Positions 10,885 to 22,180 of a stretch of DNA of 64,000 nt are shown in pieces. The position numbers and the translations under genes were made by a program. The stretch lies in NCBI GenBank assembly GCA_963575645.1, contig OY754470.1, positions 31,354,501 to 31,418,500 on the forward strand. Reading direction: 5' to 3'. Numbering within the stretch: the first letter of the stretch is position 1; each line of letters opens with the position of its first letter. The notes under the pieces are model-generated. The model worked only from the letters and a program-made list of their open reading frames with translations. It searched no databases and was not told the DNA's origin. Origin of the DNA: Xanthostigma xanthostigma. Lineage: Eukaryota; Arthropoda; Insecta; Raphidioptera; Raphidiidae.

Positions 10885-12721
10885 ATCTTTAGAAGTCCGC
10901 CATATTGATTTTGAGTGATGTCACTTTATTTTTCGAGTTATTCTTAGCAAGCCCTTTCATTTGATACTATTATTGTAAGAAAGCATAATACAATTAGTTC
11001 GCCATCTTTAGAAGTCCGCCACATTGGATTTAGAGTGACGTCACTTTATTTTTCGAGTTATTCTCAGCAAGCTCTTTTATTTGATACCCATATTGTAGGA
11101 AAGCATAAAAATCTAAGTCTGCCATCATTAGAAGTCCGCCATATTAGATTTAGACTGACGTCACTTCATTTTTCGAGTTATTCTCAGCAAGCCCTTTCAT
11201 TTGACACCCATATTGTAGGAAAGCATAATAAAGTTAGTCCGCCATCTTTAGAAGTCCGCCATATCGGATTTAGAGTAACGTCACTTTATTTTTCCAGTTA
11301 TTCTCAGCAAGCTCTTCTATTTGATACCCATATTGTAGGAAAGCATAAAAAACTAAGTCCGCCATCATTAGAAGTCCGCCATATTAGATTTAGACTGACG
11401 TCACTTTATTTTTCGAGTTATTCTCAGCAAGCCCTTTCATTTGATACCCATATTGTGGGAAAGCATAAAAAACTTAGTCCGCCATCATTATAAGTCCGCC
11501 ATATTAGGTTTAGACTGACGTCACTTTATTTTTCGAGTTATTCTCAGCAAGCCCTTTCATTTGATACCCATATTGTAGAAAAGCATAAATAACTTAGTTC
11601 GCCATCTTTAGAAGTCCGCCATATTGGTTTTAGAGTGACGTCACTTTATTTTTCGTATTATTTTTAGCAAGCCCTTTCATTTGATACCCATATTGTAGGA
11701 AATCATAAAAAACTTAGTCCGCCATCTTTAGAAGTCCGCCATATTGGTTTTAGAGTGACGTCACTTTATTTTTGAGTTATTCTCAGCAAGCCCTTTCATT
11801 TGATACCCATATTGTAGGAAAGCATAATAAAATTAGTCCGCCATCTTTAGAAGGTCGCCATATTGGATTTAGAGTGACGTCACTTTATTTTTCGAGTTAT
11901 TTTCAGCAAGCCCTTTCATTTGATACCCATATTGAAGGAAAGCATAAAAAACTTAGTCCGCCATCTTTAGAAGTCCGCCATATTGGATTTAGAGTGACGT
12001 CACTTTAAATTTCGAGTTATTTTCAGCAAGCCCTTTCATTTGATACCCTTATTGTAGGAAATCATAAAAAACTTAGTCCGCCATCTTTAGAAGTCCGCCA
12101 TATTGGTTTTAGAGTGACGTCACTTTATTTTTCGAGTTATTCTCAGCAAGCCCTTTCATTTGATACCCATATTGTAGGAAATCATAAAAAACTTTGTCCG
12201 CCATCTTTAGAAGTACGCCATATTGGTTTTAGAGTGACGTCACTTTATTTTTCGAATTATGCTCAGTAAGCCCTTTCATTTGATACCCATATTGTAGGAA
12301 AGCATATTAAAATTAGTCCGCCATCTTTAGAAGTCCGCCATATTGGTTTTAGAGTGACGTCACTTTATTTTTCGAATTATTCTCAGTAAGCCCTTTCATT
12401 TGATACCCATATTGTAGGAAAGCATATTAAAATTAGTCCGCCATCTTTAGAAGTCCGCCATATTGGATTTAGAGTGACGTCACTTTATTATTCCAGTTAT
12501 TCTCAGCAAGCCCTTTCATTTGATACCCATATTGTAGGAAAGCATAAAAAACTTAGTCCGCCATCTTTAGAAGTCCGCCATATTGGTTTTAGAGTGACGT
12601 CACTTTATTTTTGAGTTATTCTCAGCAAGCCCTTTCATTTGATACCCATATTGTAGGAAAGCATAATAAAATTAGTCCGCCATATTTAGAAGTCCTCCAT
12701 ATTGAATTTAGAGTGACGTCA
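10885..12721 (+). repeat. Satellite array, about 15 units of 119-120 bp
   Basis: Each unit contains CATTTGATACCCATATTG, AGTCCGCCATCTTTAGAAG, TCCGCCATATTGG and TGACGTCACTTTATTTTTCG. Sixteen positions of the GACGTCA phrase recur every 119-120 bp from about 10916 to 12714, and 14 of them read TGACGTCA exactly. Units differ by a few substitutions and single-base deletions. A 120-bp period is divisible by three, so frames stay open by accident. The array ends at 12721, where 'ACAGCTAACCATGC' begins. Confidence 0.95.
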
Positions 12722-12944
12722 CACAGCTAACCATGCATTGTCATCCAAACTAAACGTGTATACAAATTTTCATCTCAATCGGTTGAAGATATCTGCTTCA
12801 AAATTACCGAAGGCATTCTAGTCGCTCACTTAGTAATTTAGTCGCTCACTTATTAATTTAGTCACACAACTATTATTTTAATATTCAAGTTATTAAAACA
12901 GTATCTCATCATCAGTCACCAAGTTTTTTTTTTACTCGACCGTT
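12722..12944. repeat. Unique tail of the 120-bp satellite element
   Basis: The text 'TACAAATTTTCATCTCAATC' then 'GGTTGAAGATATCTGC' is typical of a non-array segment flanking insect satellite-bearing repeats. A 23-bp phrase 'TAGTCGCTCACTTA(G/T)TAATT' occurs twice at 12820-12870. No gene is seen. Confidence 0.4.
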
Positions 12945-13763
12945 TTATAATTCCCCTTTTATTATTATATAAAACAACATTATAAGAGATATATTCTTTT
13001 ACGCATGCGCCGATGTTCCCCAAAAACAATAGGCCACTTTATATTTGCATATCAAACATCCTCCCAAAATTTGGTTTTAATCCGCTCATCCGTGGTGTCG
13101 GAATGGTAAGAAATGTCAAAAGTGACGTTTGCATTTGTCAAAGTATTACCTATGTTCTAATAATTAGTTATTCAAATTGTTAACTCAGAAGGCGTTGCAT
13201 TTTACAAATATTGAAACGGCATCCGTTTTTGAACAAATGCTACCTTTTTATTTCATTATTGTAATAAATAATATTATCGACCAATTTTATTTTAAGACAG
13301 AACATACGCAATTTTTAAATTGCCGTGTTAAACCGTGCAACAGAGAGAGATAACCGAAAGATGTTTGCCATCGGTTATATCAAATTGAATTTATTTCTAT
13401 ATAAATGTGTATGAAAAAACTGTTTGGGCATTTTCTGTTGTACGAATCTTATGTAAAATTTTCTCCTCTTTCGTTTAAGACAGGTTTCGAACCGATCTGA
13501 TTTAAATTGAGCGAGTTATAAGCGAAAAACTTCGTTTTTTCCTTATTGCTCCCCTCTGGGGTCAAAATTCAAAAATCGGCCGACGTTACGAGCTAAGTTA
13601 CGCGGAGACGAATCGAACAAAAAAAAGTTTTTTGAAATCGGTTAAGGCGTTTGGGCTGTACGCGTGACACAAAAAAACGTGACACACAGATTCACAGAAT
13701 CACAGATTCACAGACAAAGCGAGTACATATAGGCGCTTTAGCTTACGCTATTCGCGCCTAAAA
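12945..13763 (+). mobile_element. Helitron-like family A, 3' half (hairpin end type 1)
   Basis: It runs from the last minisatellite unit ('TTACGCATGCGCCGATGTT') through 'GTTAACTCAGAAGGCGTTGC', 'CTCCTCTTTCGTTTAAGAC' and 'GGAGACGAATCGAAC', and ends GGCGC...GCGCCTAAAA. The terminal stem GGCGC/GCGCC is followed by CTAA. Further copies of this end are at 20.01 kb (inverted) and 45.76 kb. Confidence 0.6.
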
Positions 13764-14480
13764 ATTAGTTATTCAAATCGTTAACTCAGAAGGCCTTGCA
13801 TTTCTCAAAATACTAATGTCAAAAGACTGACTAATATTTGAAATGACATTCGTTTTTGAACAAATGCAATCTTTTTTTTTAAGGCAGAACATACGCAATT
13901 TTTAAATTCCCATAGTACACTATGCAACAAACGAAGACAGACGATCCCCGTGTATGCTATGGATTAAACAAAATTGAATTTATACAATATATTTCTATAT
14001 AAAACTGTATAAAAAAAGTGTTTCGACGAATTCTGTTATACAAAATCTATGTAAAATTTTCTCCTCTTTCGTTTAAGACAGGTCTCGAATCGATCCGATT
14101 TAAATTGAGTGAATTATAAGCAAAAAACTTAGTTTGCTCCTCTTTTGGGAGTTTTGGGGGGTTTTTAATTATTTGTTGTTCTAGCGGCAATAGAAATACA
14201 TACTCTGTGAAAATTTCAACTCTCTACCTATTACGGTTCTTGAGATACAGCCCGCTGACAGACAGACAGACGGACGGACAGCGGAGGCTTAGAAATAGGG
14301 TCCCGTTTGAGCACCCTTCGGGTACGGAACCCTAAAAATTAACCAGGTACCTAACTTATTTTTGACAGATCTACAGAACAAAAGAACAGCTGATTTTTTA
14401 AATTTTAAAAATATTTTGAAACCATAAAGTTTAGAAGAACTTTTTTTCACAAAACTTTCTTGTAAAAATAAATAGAACCA
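13764..14480 (+). mobile_element. Helitron-like family A, second 3' half plus 5' fragment
   Basis: Directly after the previous end, a second copy restarts at 'GTTAACTCAGAAGGCCTTGC' and finishes with the type 2 hairpin AGGGTCCCGT...ACGGAACCCTAAA near 14298-14337. From 14338 the 5' region phrase 'TTGACAGATCTACAGAACAA' begins. Two different terminal hairpins in tandem point to repeated insertion or rolling-circle concatemers. Confidence 0.5.
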
Positions 14481-14486
14481 TCTATA

Positions 14487-14953
14487 CAGGTTGATTTTTA
14501 AGTTGATTCTTCTTTTTTAACAGCGTGTAGAAATCAAATAGACGAACAAATATTTAAAGTAACTTTTTTATTAAGACTCAAAAATAAGACAGAAACAGCC
14601 GTTCAAAGTTTAATTATTTTTTTTTAATTTTATTTAATTAATACAAAAGCCCGTTTAACATACGAAAAGAAATGCAAGAAATCAAAAATGCATCCCAAAT
14701 ATTTCGCATCTTTGTGTACAACAAAACGGGGACAACTTCGAAAAATTTCTGTGAATACTTGATAAAGACATAACATATTTCTATAGTGACAACATAACGC
14801 CAAGACCGACCTTTAAATTTTATAAAATTTAATAAAACTTTGAAAGCCCGTTTCTTTTTCATTTTTTCAGTTTTGATAAAAAAGTTACTTGGAATATTGT
14901 CTATTTGACTTCTACACGCTGTTAAAAAAAAAGAGTCAACTTAAAAATCAATA
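14487..14953. mobile_element. mariner-type MITE, diverged copy
   Basis: It begins TA|CAGGTTGATTTTTAAGTTGA and pairs with '...TCAACTTAAAAATCAA' at the right. The arms carry 'CAGCGTGTAGAAATCAAATA' and its complement. It is the same family as 44551-45016 and 59059-59317, but longer inside, with a segment reading 'CAAAACGGGGACAACTTCG'. The right terminus has decayed. The minus-strand open frame inside is not convincing. Confidence 0.65.
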
Positions 14954-15279
14954 GCCGTGCGTTAGTCTCGCAAAAACTCAAAAATGGCCCAACTATTTCA
15001 ATATTTTTTTGTTTTATTCACCTTAATTCAAGGATGGTTAAGAAAAAAAATTAGGAAAAATCTAAAGGAACAGAGGAAAAATAAAAAAATCGATTTTTTT
15101 TGTATATATTCGTGAAAGTCCGAATAAGATTTTTGGGGAAATAAAAACTGAAAAAGTTTTTGAAATAATATGACTACTGTTGTCACTGCCGCGGGCAATG
15201 GTTATTATTAATAAATAGATGACAACGCCCTGCAAATATATACGGCTATTCTATATTATCTTTTATAGGCAATCTACAA

Positions 15280-15600
15280 ATCCGGGCGAAGCCGGACCGG
15301 GTCACTAGTTACAATATAAAAAGCAACTTTATAGTATATATTTCTTTTGCGCATTCGCCGATTTTCCCCAAAAACAATAGGGCTCTCGATATTTACATAT
15401 CAAACATCCTCCAAAAATTCGGTTTCCATTCGTTGATCCGTTTGACTTGTTTCGTTTTCAGAATCTAACAAGCAAACAGACGCAGAGATCATTCGAAAAA
15501 AATTTTTTTGGAATAGTGGTACCTCAAAAAAAAAATGTAAAATTTTGAAATGAGAATTTTGACCTGAATTAGTTGAATGGCAAATAAGTTAAGGTCTTTC
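15280..15600. repeat. Repeat fragments: insect header and family A remnant
   Basis: 'GGGCGAAGCCGGACCGGGTC' near 15290 is the complement of the header seen at 8645. From about 15311 a single family A minisatellite unit ('TTTTGCGCATTCGCCGATTT') and 'CAAACATCCTCCAAAAATTC' follow. No gene is seen between 14954 and 15660. Confidence 0.45.
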
Positions 15601-15660
15601 AAATTATGTATATTATATATATGTTTTATCAACCTTTATTTTAACATCTATAGTCTATAC

Positions 15661-16673
15661 CAGTGATTCTGAAGCACTGTGCCACGGCACTTTTGTGTGC
15701 CGTGAAATTCTTGAAATGTGCCGCCAAATTTTAGAAATGTTAGTAAAAATTATACTTAGTGCTTTTTTTTAAAGAAAGTATATTACATTCAACAGATAAA
15801 CTGTTGGGATTCCAAAAACAAATAACTTTTAAGCTGAGGAAGGCAATTTGGCAGTTTGTCCCAAAAGATTTCAATAAAACTATTCATAAAATTGTTATTG
15901 ACTATTTGACAGCAGTGTAGAGAAGAGAATTATTATTATTATTTCTCAAATTGATATAAAAAAATTTGAAAAGAAGTTTGACCCTGCAGGCCATCCCTGA
16001 AACTTCACGCTATTTTCGAGTTCAACACGCTCAAAAATATATAAAATATCGCAAGATGTTCTTTTTTAGCTCTTCGAGTTCAAAAAAAAAAGAAATACTT
16101 TCTTACGAATGTTTCGTTCACGATATCTCGGGAACAAACAAACCGATTTTGATGCGATTTGCGGCAATACACGCAGTTTTTTTAAACTAAAAAAGTAATT
16201 TATTACAAAAAAGTCGATCTGATAAGAATTTTACGAGTAATATTAAAAAAACACTTTTTAACGAATTTTTCGTTCACGAGATCTCGTGTACAAATGAACC
16301 GATTTTGATGCGGTTTACGGAAATCGACGCATTTTTTTAAGAAGAAGAGCTGACCAGATTTTGGAATTAATCGGTTTAGTAGTTTAGAAAATATTTCAAA
16401 AAAACAAATTTCTAAAAATTTTTGAAATTTGTATTTTTGAGATTTATTGGGTCGAATCATTCCAAATTTTCAAAAAATCTAAGTTCAGCAAGGTCACGTC
16501 AGATGCCGCATAGTATTTTATTTTATTTTACATTCAAAATTATTATCATAAACTATTTTACACAGTAAGTAAGGCAAGTAAACAACTTTTAAACTTATCT
16601 TTTTCTTTGTGTGCCGCCAAATTTTGAAATCGTTAAAAGTGTGTCGCGACGAAAAAAGGGTTGAGAATCACTG
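15661..16673. mobile_element. hAT-like DNA transposon remnant with satellite insert
   Basis: Left end CAGTGATTCTGAAGC; right end complement CAGTGATTCTCAACCC, both in the style of hAT termini. Flanks GTCTATAC and GTGTAAAT are a decayed candidate 8-bp duplication. 'GTGCCGCCAAATTTT' occurs near both ends. The middle (about 15960-16500) is a two-unit copy of the 155-bp repeat at 49.9-51.4 kb, with 'TTTGACCCTGCAGGCCATCC'. No transposase frame survives. Confidence 0.65.
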
Positions 16674-16714
16674 GTGTAAATTATCACAGAATAAGTGCTA
16701 CACTTCTATACCAT

Positions 16715-18395
16715 AACTAGCCGCTACCCGCGGCTACGCCCGCGATTGAGATGAAAATCGACTTTTGACATGCATATTAGGGGTTGAGGGAGGCATCGAG
16801 TAAAAAAATCTTTCAGGCAAATATTGCACATGTTTTCCCGAAAAGTTATAATTTTTGTGATAAAAATAGGTGTTCCTAAAAATGTCCAAGTCACCCTCAT
16901 TCCTGTGCAGGAGTTGGGGGTGGGGGTGATATTTATCTCCAAAGAATGTCCTCTTCAAACTAAACAACAACATAAAACCCCTTCTTAACGGGTGCTTACG
17001 TCATAAAAGGAAACTACTGTCACATTTTATCGTGATCCATCTTAATCGCGGGAAAAAAATTGTTATTTAGATCAATACAAATTAATAATAAATTATGACT
17101 TTTTAGAATTTTTCTGTTCAAGTGTAATAAATTGCAAAATTGATGACATTCACGTGATCAACGCCCCGACAAACCTTGAAAATGACACGCATGTTGATTT
17201 TTAGACTATTTACCTTTTTTCACCCTCTGACGGGGTTGTTTTTAAAAAATCTCGGAACACGTGTTTATTTATTTGTTGACAGGAGTAATCCTGCGCATTT
17301 TCGAATTGATACATCTATCTTATATGATTTCTCCATGCAAATTTTGAACCCCCGTTACACCCTTTTAGGGGTTGAATTTTCAAAAATCCGTTCTTAGCGG
17401 ATGCCTACGTCATAACAACTATCTGTGTGTCAAATTTTAGCCCACTCCCTCCAGTGGTTAGAGGTGTGCGTTGATTCTCCATTAAAAATTCTTAACCCCC
17501 GTTACACCCTTTTAGGGGTTGAGATTTCAAAAATCCGTTTATAGCGGATGCCTGCGTCATAATAAATATTTGTGTACCAAATTTCAGCCCAATCCGTATA
17601 GTGATTTGAGCTGTGTGTTGATTCTCCATTCATATTTTAAACCCCCGTTACACCCTTTCAAGGGTTGAATTTTCAAAAATTCGTTCTTAGCGGATGCCTA
17701 CGTTATAATAAGTATCTGTGTGCCAAATTTCAGCCCAATCCGCACAATGGTTTGAGCTGTATGTTGATTCTCCATTCATATTTTAAACCCCCGTTACACC
17801 CTTTTAGGGGTTGAATTTTCAAAAACCCGTTCTTAGTGGGTGCCTACGTCATAATAACTATCTATGTGCCAAATATCAACCCAATCAGTTCAGCGGTTTG
17901 TGCTGAGCGTTGAGAGACCAGTCAGTCAGTCACGGTTTCCTTTTATATATACACACTTTGGGATTGGACAAAATTTACTTTTTTGTAAACACATATTTAG
18001 ACCTCATAAGGAACCTGTGTGCCAAATTTGGAGTCTCTAGATCCAGCGGTTTGCGCTGTTATTTCATCCCATTTTTTTACGTTTTGTCACCCCATTTCCC
18101 CTTTTAGGGGTTGAATTTTGAAAAGTCCTGAAACATGTATTTACTCATTTAGCGCCAGGAGTATTCCTGCAAAGTTTCGAATAAAATGATCTAACTAATC
18201 TTGTTTCTCTATACAAACTTTCCACCCCCGTTTTACCCCCTTAGGGGATGAATTTCCAAAAATCCTTTCTCAGTGCTCCCCTACGTTATAAAAGGAACCC
18301 CTGTACAAAATTTCAAGTTTCTAACCCTTATAGTTTAGGCCCTGCGTTGATATGTCAGTCAGTCAGTCAGTCAGCTTCTCCTTTTATATATATAG
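16715..18395. repeat. Tandem-repeat element, about 148-bp units
   Basis: It opens with 'ACTAGCCGCTACCCGCGGCT'. Clear units start near 17347, 17496, 17640 and 17788; each has 'CCCCCGTTACACCC', 'TTTTAGGGGTTGA', 'GCGGATGCCTACGTCATAA' and 'CAGCCCAATC'. Looser copies flank them. It closes with GTCAGTCAGTCAGTCAGC, then 'CCTTTTATATATATAGATAG'. This layout is widespread in insect genomes. Non-coding. Confidence 0.8.
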
Positions 18396-18424
18396 ATAGA
18401 TAACACCGGCATATCCACCAAGCT

Positions 18425-18500
18425 TCGTGGTGCATGTGTAGTGGATAAGCCATTAGATCAGCAAGGACAAGGTGCCGGGTTCGATTCCTGCCGAAATGAT
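18425..18500 (+). repeat. tRNA-derived SINE-like fragment
   Basis: There is an A-box-like 'GTGTAGTGGATAAGC' near 18437 and a perfect B box GGGTTCGATTCC at 18477-18488, about 40 bp apart. No complete cloverleaf or acceptor stem could be drawn, so this is a SINE head rather than a working tRNA gene. Confidence 0.5.
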
Positions 18501-18668
18501 TGATTTTTATTTTTTTTTCTATTCCATTTTATTCCACTTATAGAAATAATATGAACAATTTTAATGATCACACTGTGATTCATATTCATGATACTAGAAA
18601 AAAATTAAATCTCTGCCTACCATTACACAAATATGCTAAGACTGTATATGGACCAAATTTTTATGGTA

Positions 18669-19519
18669 TAAATAATTTGAGCCGGAATCAAACTACCTTC
18701 CCCCCCCCCCGTTTTCGAGGATGCTGAACACGATAGCGGCGTCAGAATTTCTCATTGGGGTGGCCCAACCCCTCAAACCGGCCAAAAACCACCCCCGAGA
18801 GGGTTAAATGCGATTTACTAGGTTTCCCTGCAGAAAGAAGTACTTTACCCCCGTTTTAGACGACGCTGAGTACGGTGGTGGTGTTGGATATCGCGTCCGA
18901 CCCCCACCAACCCCTCCACCGGCCAATACTCACCCCCGAAAGGAGTGAATTTATTTTTTTGCAATATCAACGGTAAATATATGTTCTCCCCCCGTTTTCG
19001 ACATTGCTGAGCACGGTGGTGAAGTTGGATATCGCGTCCGATCCCTACCAACCCCTCCACCGGCCAATACTCACCCCCGAAATTAAAATAAAATAAAAAA
19101 AATTCACCCCTTCCGGGGGTGAGTATTGGCCGGTGGAGGGGTTGGTAGGGGTCGGACGCGATATCCAACACCACCACCGTGATCAGCAATCTCGAAAACG
19201 GGGGGAGATCATATATTTACCGTTGATATTGAAAAAACAAATTCACCCCTTTCGGGGGTGAGTATTGGCCGGTGAAGGGGTTGGTAGGGATCGGACGCGA
19301 TATCCAACACCACCACCGTGCTCAGCATCCTCGAAAACGGGGGTAAAGTACTTCTTTCTGCAGGGAAACCGAGTAAGTCGCGTTTAACCCCTCTCAGGGG
19401 TGGTTTTTGGCCGGTTTGAGAGGTTGGGCCACCCCAATGAGAAATTCTGACGCCGCCATCGTGTTCAGAATCCTCAAAAACGGGGGGGAAGGTAGTTTCA
19501 TTCCGGCTCAAATTATTTA
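18669..19519. repeat. GC-rich palindrome, about 0.85 kb
   Basis: The left arm starts 'AATAATTTGAGCCGGAAT' and the right arm ends with its complement. Both arms carry CCCCCGTTTTCGA, 'GGATATCGCGTCCGA' and 'CCGGCCAATACTCACCCCCG' (or complements) in mirror order; the centre lies near 19090. Within each arm the same block occurs twice. It is far richer in G and C than its surroundings. Open frames here are palindrome artefacts. Confidence 0.85.
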
Positions 19520-19611
19520 CCAGTCCTCCGAGTTACAAACGCCACTATTATTATTATTTTAAAAAATCATTATTATTTTTCAGGATATTATTTATTTTAC
19601 ATTGAAATTAG

Positions 19612-19815
19612 TTCAAACTAGCTAGGCTATACCAGTTTATCCTGGAATGTACATATTCATACTAGGACAAACTAGTTCAGCCTAGGTTAAACTAGTTTGT
19701 CCTAGCGAGCTTAGGCCATACTAGTTTAGCCTAGGCTATACCGGTTTATCCTATCGAGCTTAGGCCAGACTAGTTTGGCCTAGGATCTAGGCAAAACTAG
19801 TTTGTCCTGAAATCG
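19612..19815. repeat. Array of CTAG-centred palindromic motifs
   Basis: Variants of 'AAACTAGTTTGTCCTAG', 'GCCTAGGCTATACC' and 'GAGCTTAGGCCA' alternate about every 25-35 bp, each with one or more of ACTAGT, CCTAGG or CTAG. No coding sense. Confidence 0.7.
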
Positions 19816-20009
19816 GGTTTGGCCGGTAACATATATATTTCTTATACTTATATATTTACTTATTTTTTCAAACTTTAATTTAACCTTACTAAATTTTTTT
19901 TTGTTTTCTTTTTTTAATTATTATCATACAGTGGAAAACTTGGGGGATGCGCACTTTTGGTTTTGCTAAACATTTAATTTTTTAAAAGGCAAATATTGCA
20001 AATCATTTT

Positions 20010-20430
20010 TAAGCGCGAATAGCGTAAGCTAAAGCGCCTTATATGTACTCGCTTTGTCTATGAATCTGTGAGTCACGCTTTTTGTATCCAGCGTACAGTC
20101 CAAACGCCTTAACCGATTTTAAAAAACTTTTTTATGTTCGATTCGTCTCCGGGTAACTTAAATCCTAACGTCGCCCAATTTTTGAATTTTGACCCCAAAG
20201 GGGAGCAATAAAGAAAAAACGAAGTTTTTCGCTTATAACTCCATCAATCAAATCAGATTAGTTCGAAACCTGTCTTAAACGAAAGAGGAGAAAATTTTAC
20301 ATAAATTTCGTACAACAGAATTTGCCAAAACAGTTTTTTTATACAAATTTATATAGAAATAAATTCAATTTGATATAACCGATGGCAAACATCTTTCGGT
20401 TATCTCTCTCTGTTGCACGGTTTAATATGC
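20010..20430 (-). mobile_element. Helitron-like family A, 3' half (type 1), inverted
   Basis: It begins TTTTAAGCGCGAATAGCG, the complement of the type 1 3' end, followed by 'GATTCGTCTCCGGGTAACTT', 'CTGTCTTAAACGAAAGAGGA' and 'GATGGCAAACATCTTTCGG'. Homology stops at about 20430, just before a 29-nt perfect hairpin at 20436-20464. Confidence 0.6.
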
Positions 20431-20435
20431 TAATT

Positions 20436-20464
20436 GCACATACCGCTAAACTAGCGGTATGTGC
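20436..20464. other. Perfect short hairpin
   Basis: A 13-bp stem, GCACATACCGCTA against TAGCGGTATGTGC, closes a 3-nt loop. It lies at the breakpoint of a family A copy. It could be a terminus of a small insertion or chance; no T run follows. Confidence 0.5.
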
Positions 20465-20967
20465 TTTATTATCGCTTTGTGCGTCAGAGCTGACTTTCGT
20501 TCATATAAGAAGTTATATCTAAGTTAATTTCACACGAAATCTATTCAAATTGAAGCTTTTTGAAAAGAGGAGATTCTAATCTATAAAACAGAACCATTTT
20601 TAAATCAATTCGAGTTCATAAATACTATTAAAATTGTAATTGAAAATCACAAACAGCAGTTGTCGGTTGGTCTGTACGTATGTACGTACGTCACGACTCT
20701 ACAGATCGCAATTTTGGTCGGATTGCCTTGGGTTATATTTTATTCACTTTGTTTAGTATCAGACCAGAACCCTATTTAAATTCACTAAAATTTGTTCAGT
20801 AGTTTAATTATTATAAACAGTTTTATTTTATTATTTTTGACAGCTAATAGTTTAAAAAAACAATATAATAATTGCTGTGTAAATATAGTGTAATCCATAA
20901 AACAAGTGCTACACTTCTATACCGTGATAACACCACTACACGTAGTAGGGCGCCGTGGCGTAATGGT
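20465..20967 (+). other. No gene; pol III A-box-like fragment at 20950
   Basis: Mostly unassigned sequence. At about 20948 'GGGCGCCGTGGCGTAATGGT' resembles the 5' part of a tRNA-derived SINE, cut off by family A sequence at 20970. The preceding 'AAGTGCTACACTTCTATACC' also occurs at 16693, so it is part of a dispersed repeat. Confidence 0.35.
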
Positions 20968-20969
20968 TA

Positions 20970-22180
20970 TGAGGATGTTTGATATGCAAATATGAAGTGG
21001 CCTATTGTTTTTGGGGAACATCGGCGCATGCGTAAAAGAGTATATCTCTTATAATGTTGTTTTATATAATAATAATATAGTTTTTAAAACGGTTTATTAT
21101 TTTGTCTATTTTTACATGAAAGTTTTGTAAATTTTTTGGGGAAATTCGGCACATTTGCAAAAGAGATATGGGCTATGACATTGTTTCTTATATAAAATGC
21201 TTTACATTTCATAACGGTTTATTATTTTATCTATTTTTACACGAAAGTTTTGTATTTTTTTTTTGGAAAATCGGCGCATGCGCAAAAGATATTATATACT
21301 ATGACGTTTTTTTATATAATAAGGGTATAGTTTTCATAATGGTTCATTATTTTATTTTACAAGAAAATTTTGTAAAAAGTTTTTTTTATGGAAAGTCGGC
21401 GCATGCGCAGGAGATATATATTATAATATCGTTTTTTATATAATAATAGTATACTTTTCATAACGGTTTATTATTCTGTTTTACAAGAAAGTTTTGTAAT
21501 TTATTTTTGGGGAAAATCGGCGCATGCACAAGAGATATTATGTGCTATAACGTTTTGTATATATAACAATGGTATACTTTTCATAGCGGCTTATTTTTCT
21601 ATCTGTTTTACAAGAAATTTTTGTATTTTATTTCGGGGATAATCGGCGCATGCGCATTAGAGATATATGTTATAACGTAGTTTTTTTTATGTAATGATGG
21701 TATAGGTACTTATCAAAACGGTTTATTATTCTATTTTACAAGTTTTAAAAAACAATTTTTGGAGAAAATCAGCGCATGCGGAGAAAAGATATATATACCA
21801 TTTAATGTTGTTTCTTATATTATAACGGTTTATTAGTGTGTATATTTTTACAAGATAGTTATGAAAAAAATGTGTTTTTCTAAATTTGTAGTTTTAGAAA
21901 TATTTTGAAAATAAAAAAATATATTGTTCAATTGTTCTGTAGACGTTTTAAGTATTAAACCATGCTTTGTTTAATTCGAACATAACGTGATAACATATAG
22001 AAAACCATGAAAACGAATAGTAAATTTGATAATGTTTAGTGGTAACCGTTACCCGCGTTACTGCACGCGTTAACGGAAATTTTATTTTCTTTGTTATTAT
22101 ATTATGTCAAATGTCAATATTATTATTTATTGGTTGGAAAGGCCTCGTCGTCCAATTTGCTGCAATTTTTTCGACTAGAT
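20970..22180 (-). mobile_element. Helitron-like family A with minisatellite, inverted
   Basis: It starts 'GAGGATGTTTGATATGCAAA' and runs through about seven units of 115-125 bp, each with a version of CGGCGCATGCGCAAAAGA and 'TTTACAAGAAAGTTTTGTAA'. From about 21880 the shared 5' region follows ('TAACGTGATAACATATAG', 'GCGTTACTGCACGCG'). The open frame at 21168-21443 is made of repeat units. Confidence 0.65.

Noticed and set aside
10885-12721. CRISPR-like array
   Set aside because: The whole 120-bp unit is repeated, there are no unique spacers, and the genome is eukaryotic.
18845-19511. Two minus-strand open frames of about 100 codons
   Set aside because: They lie in the two arms of the GC-rich palindrome and read the same repeat; the absence of stops follows from GC richness and no protein motif is seen.
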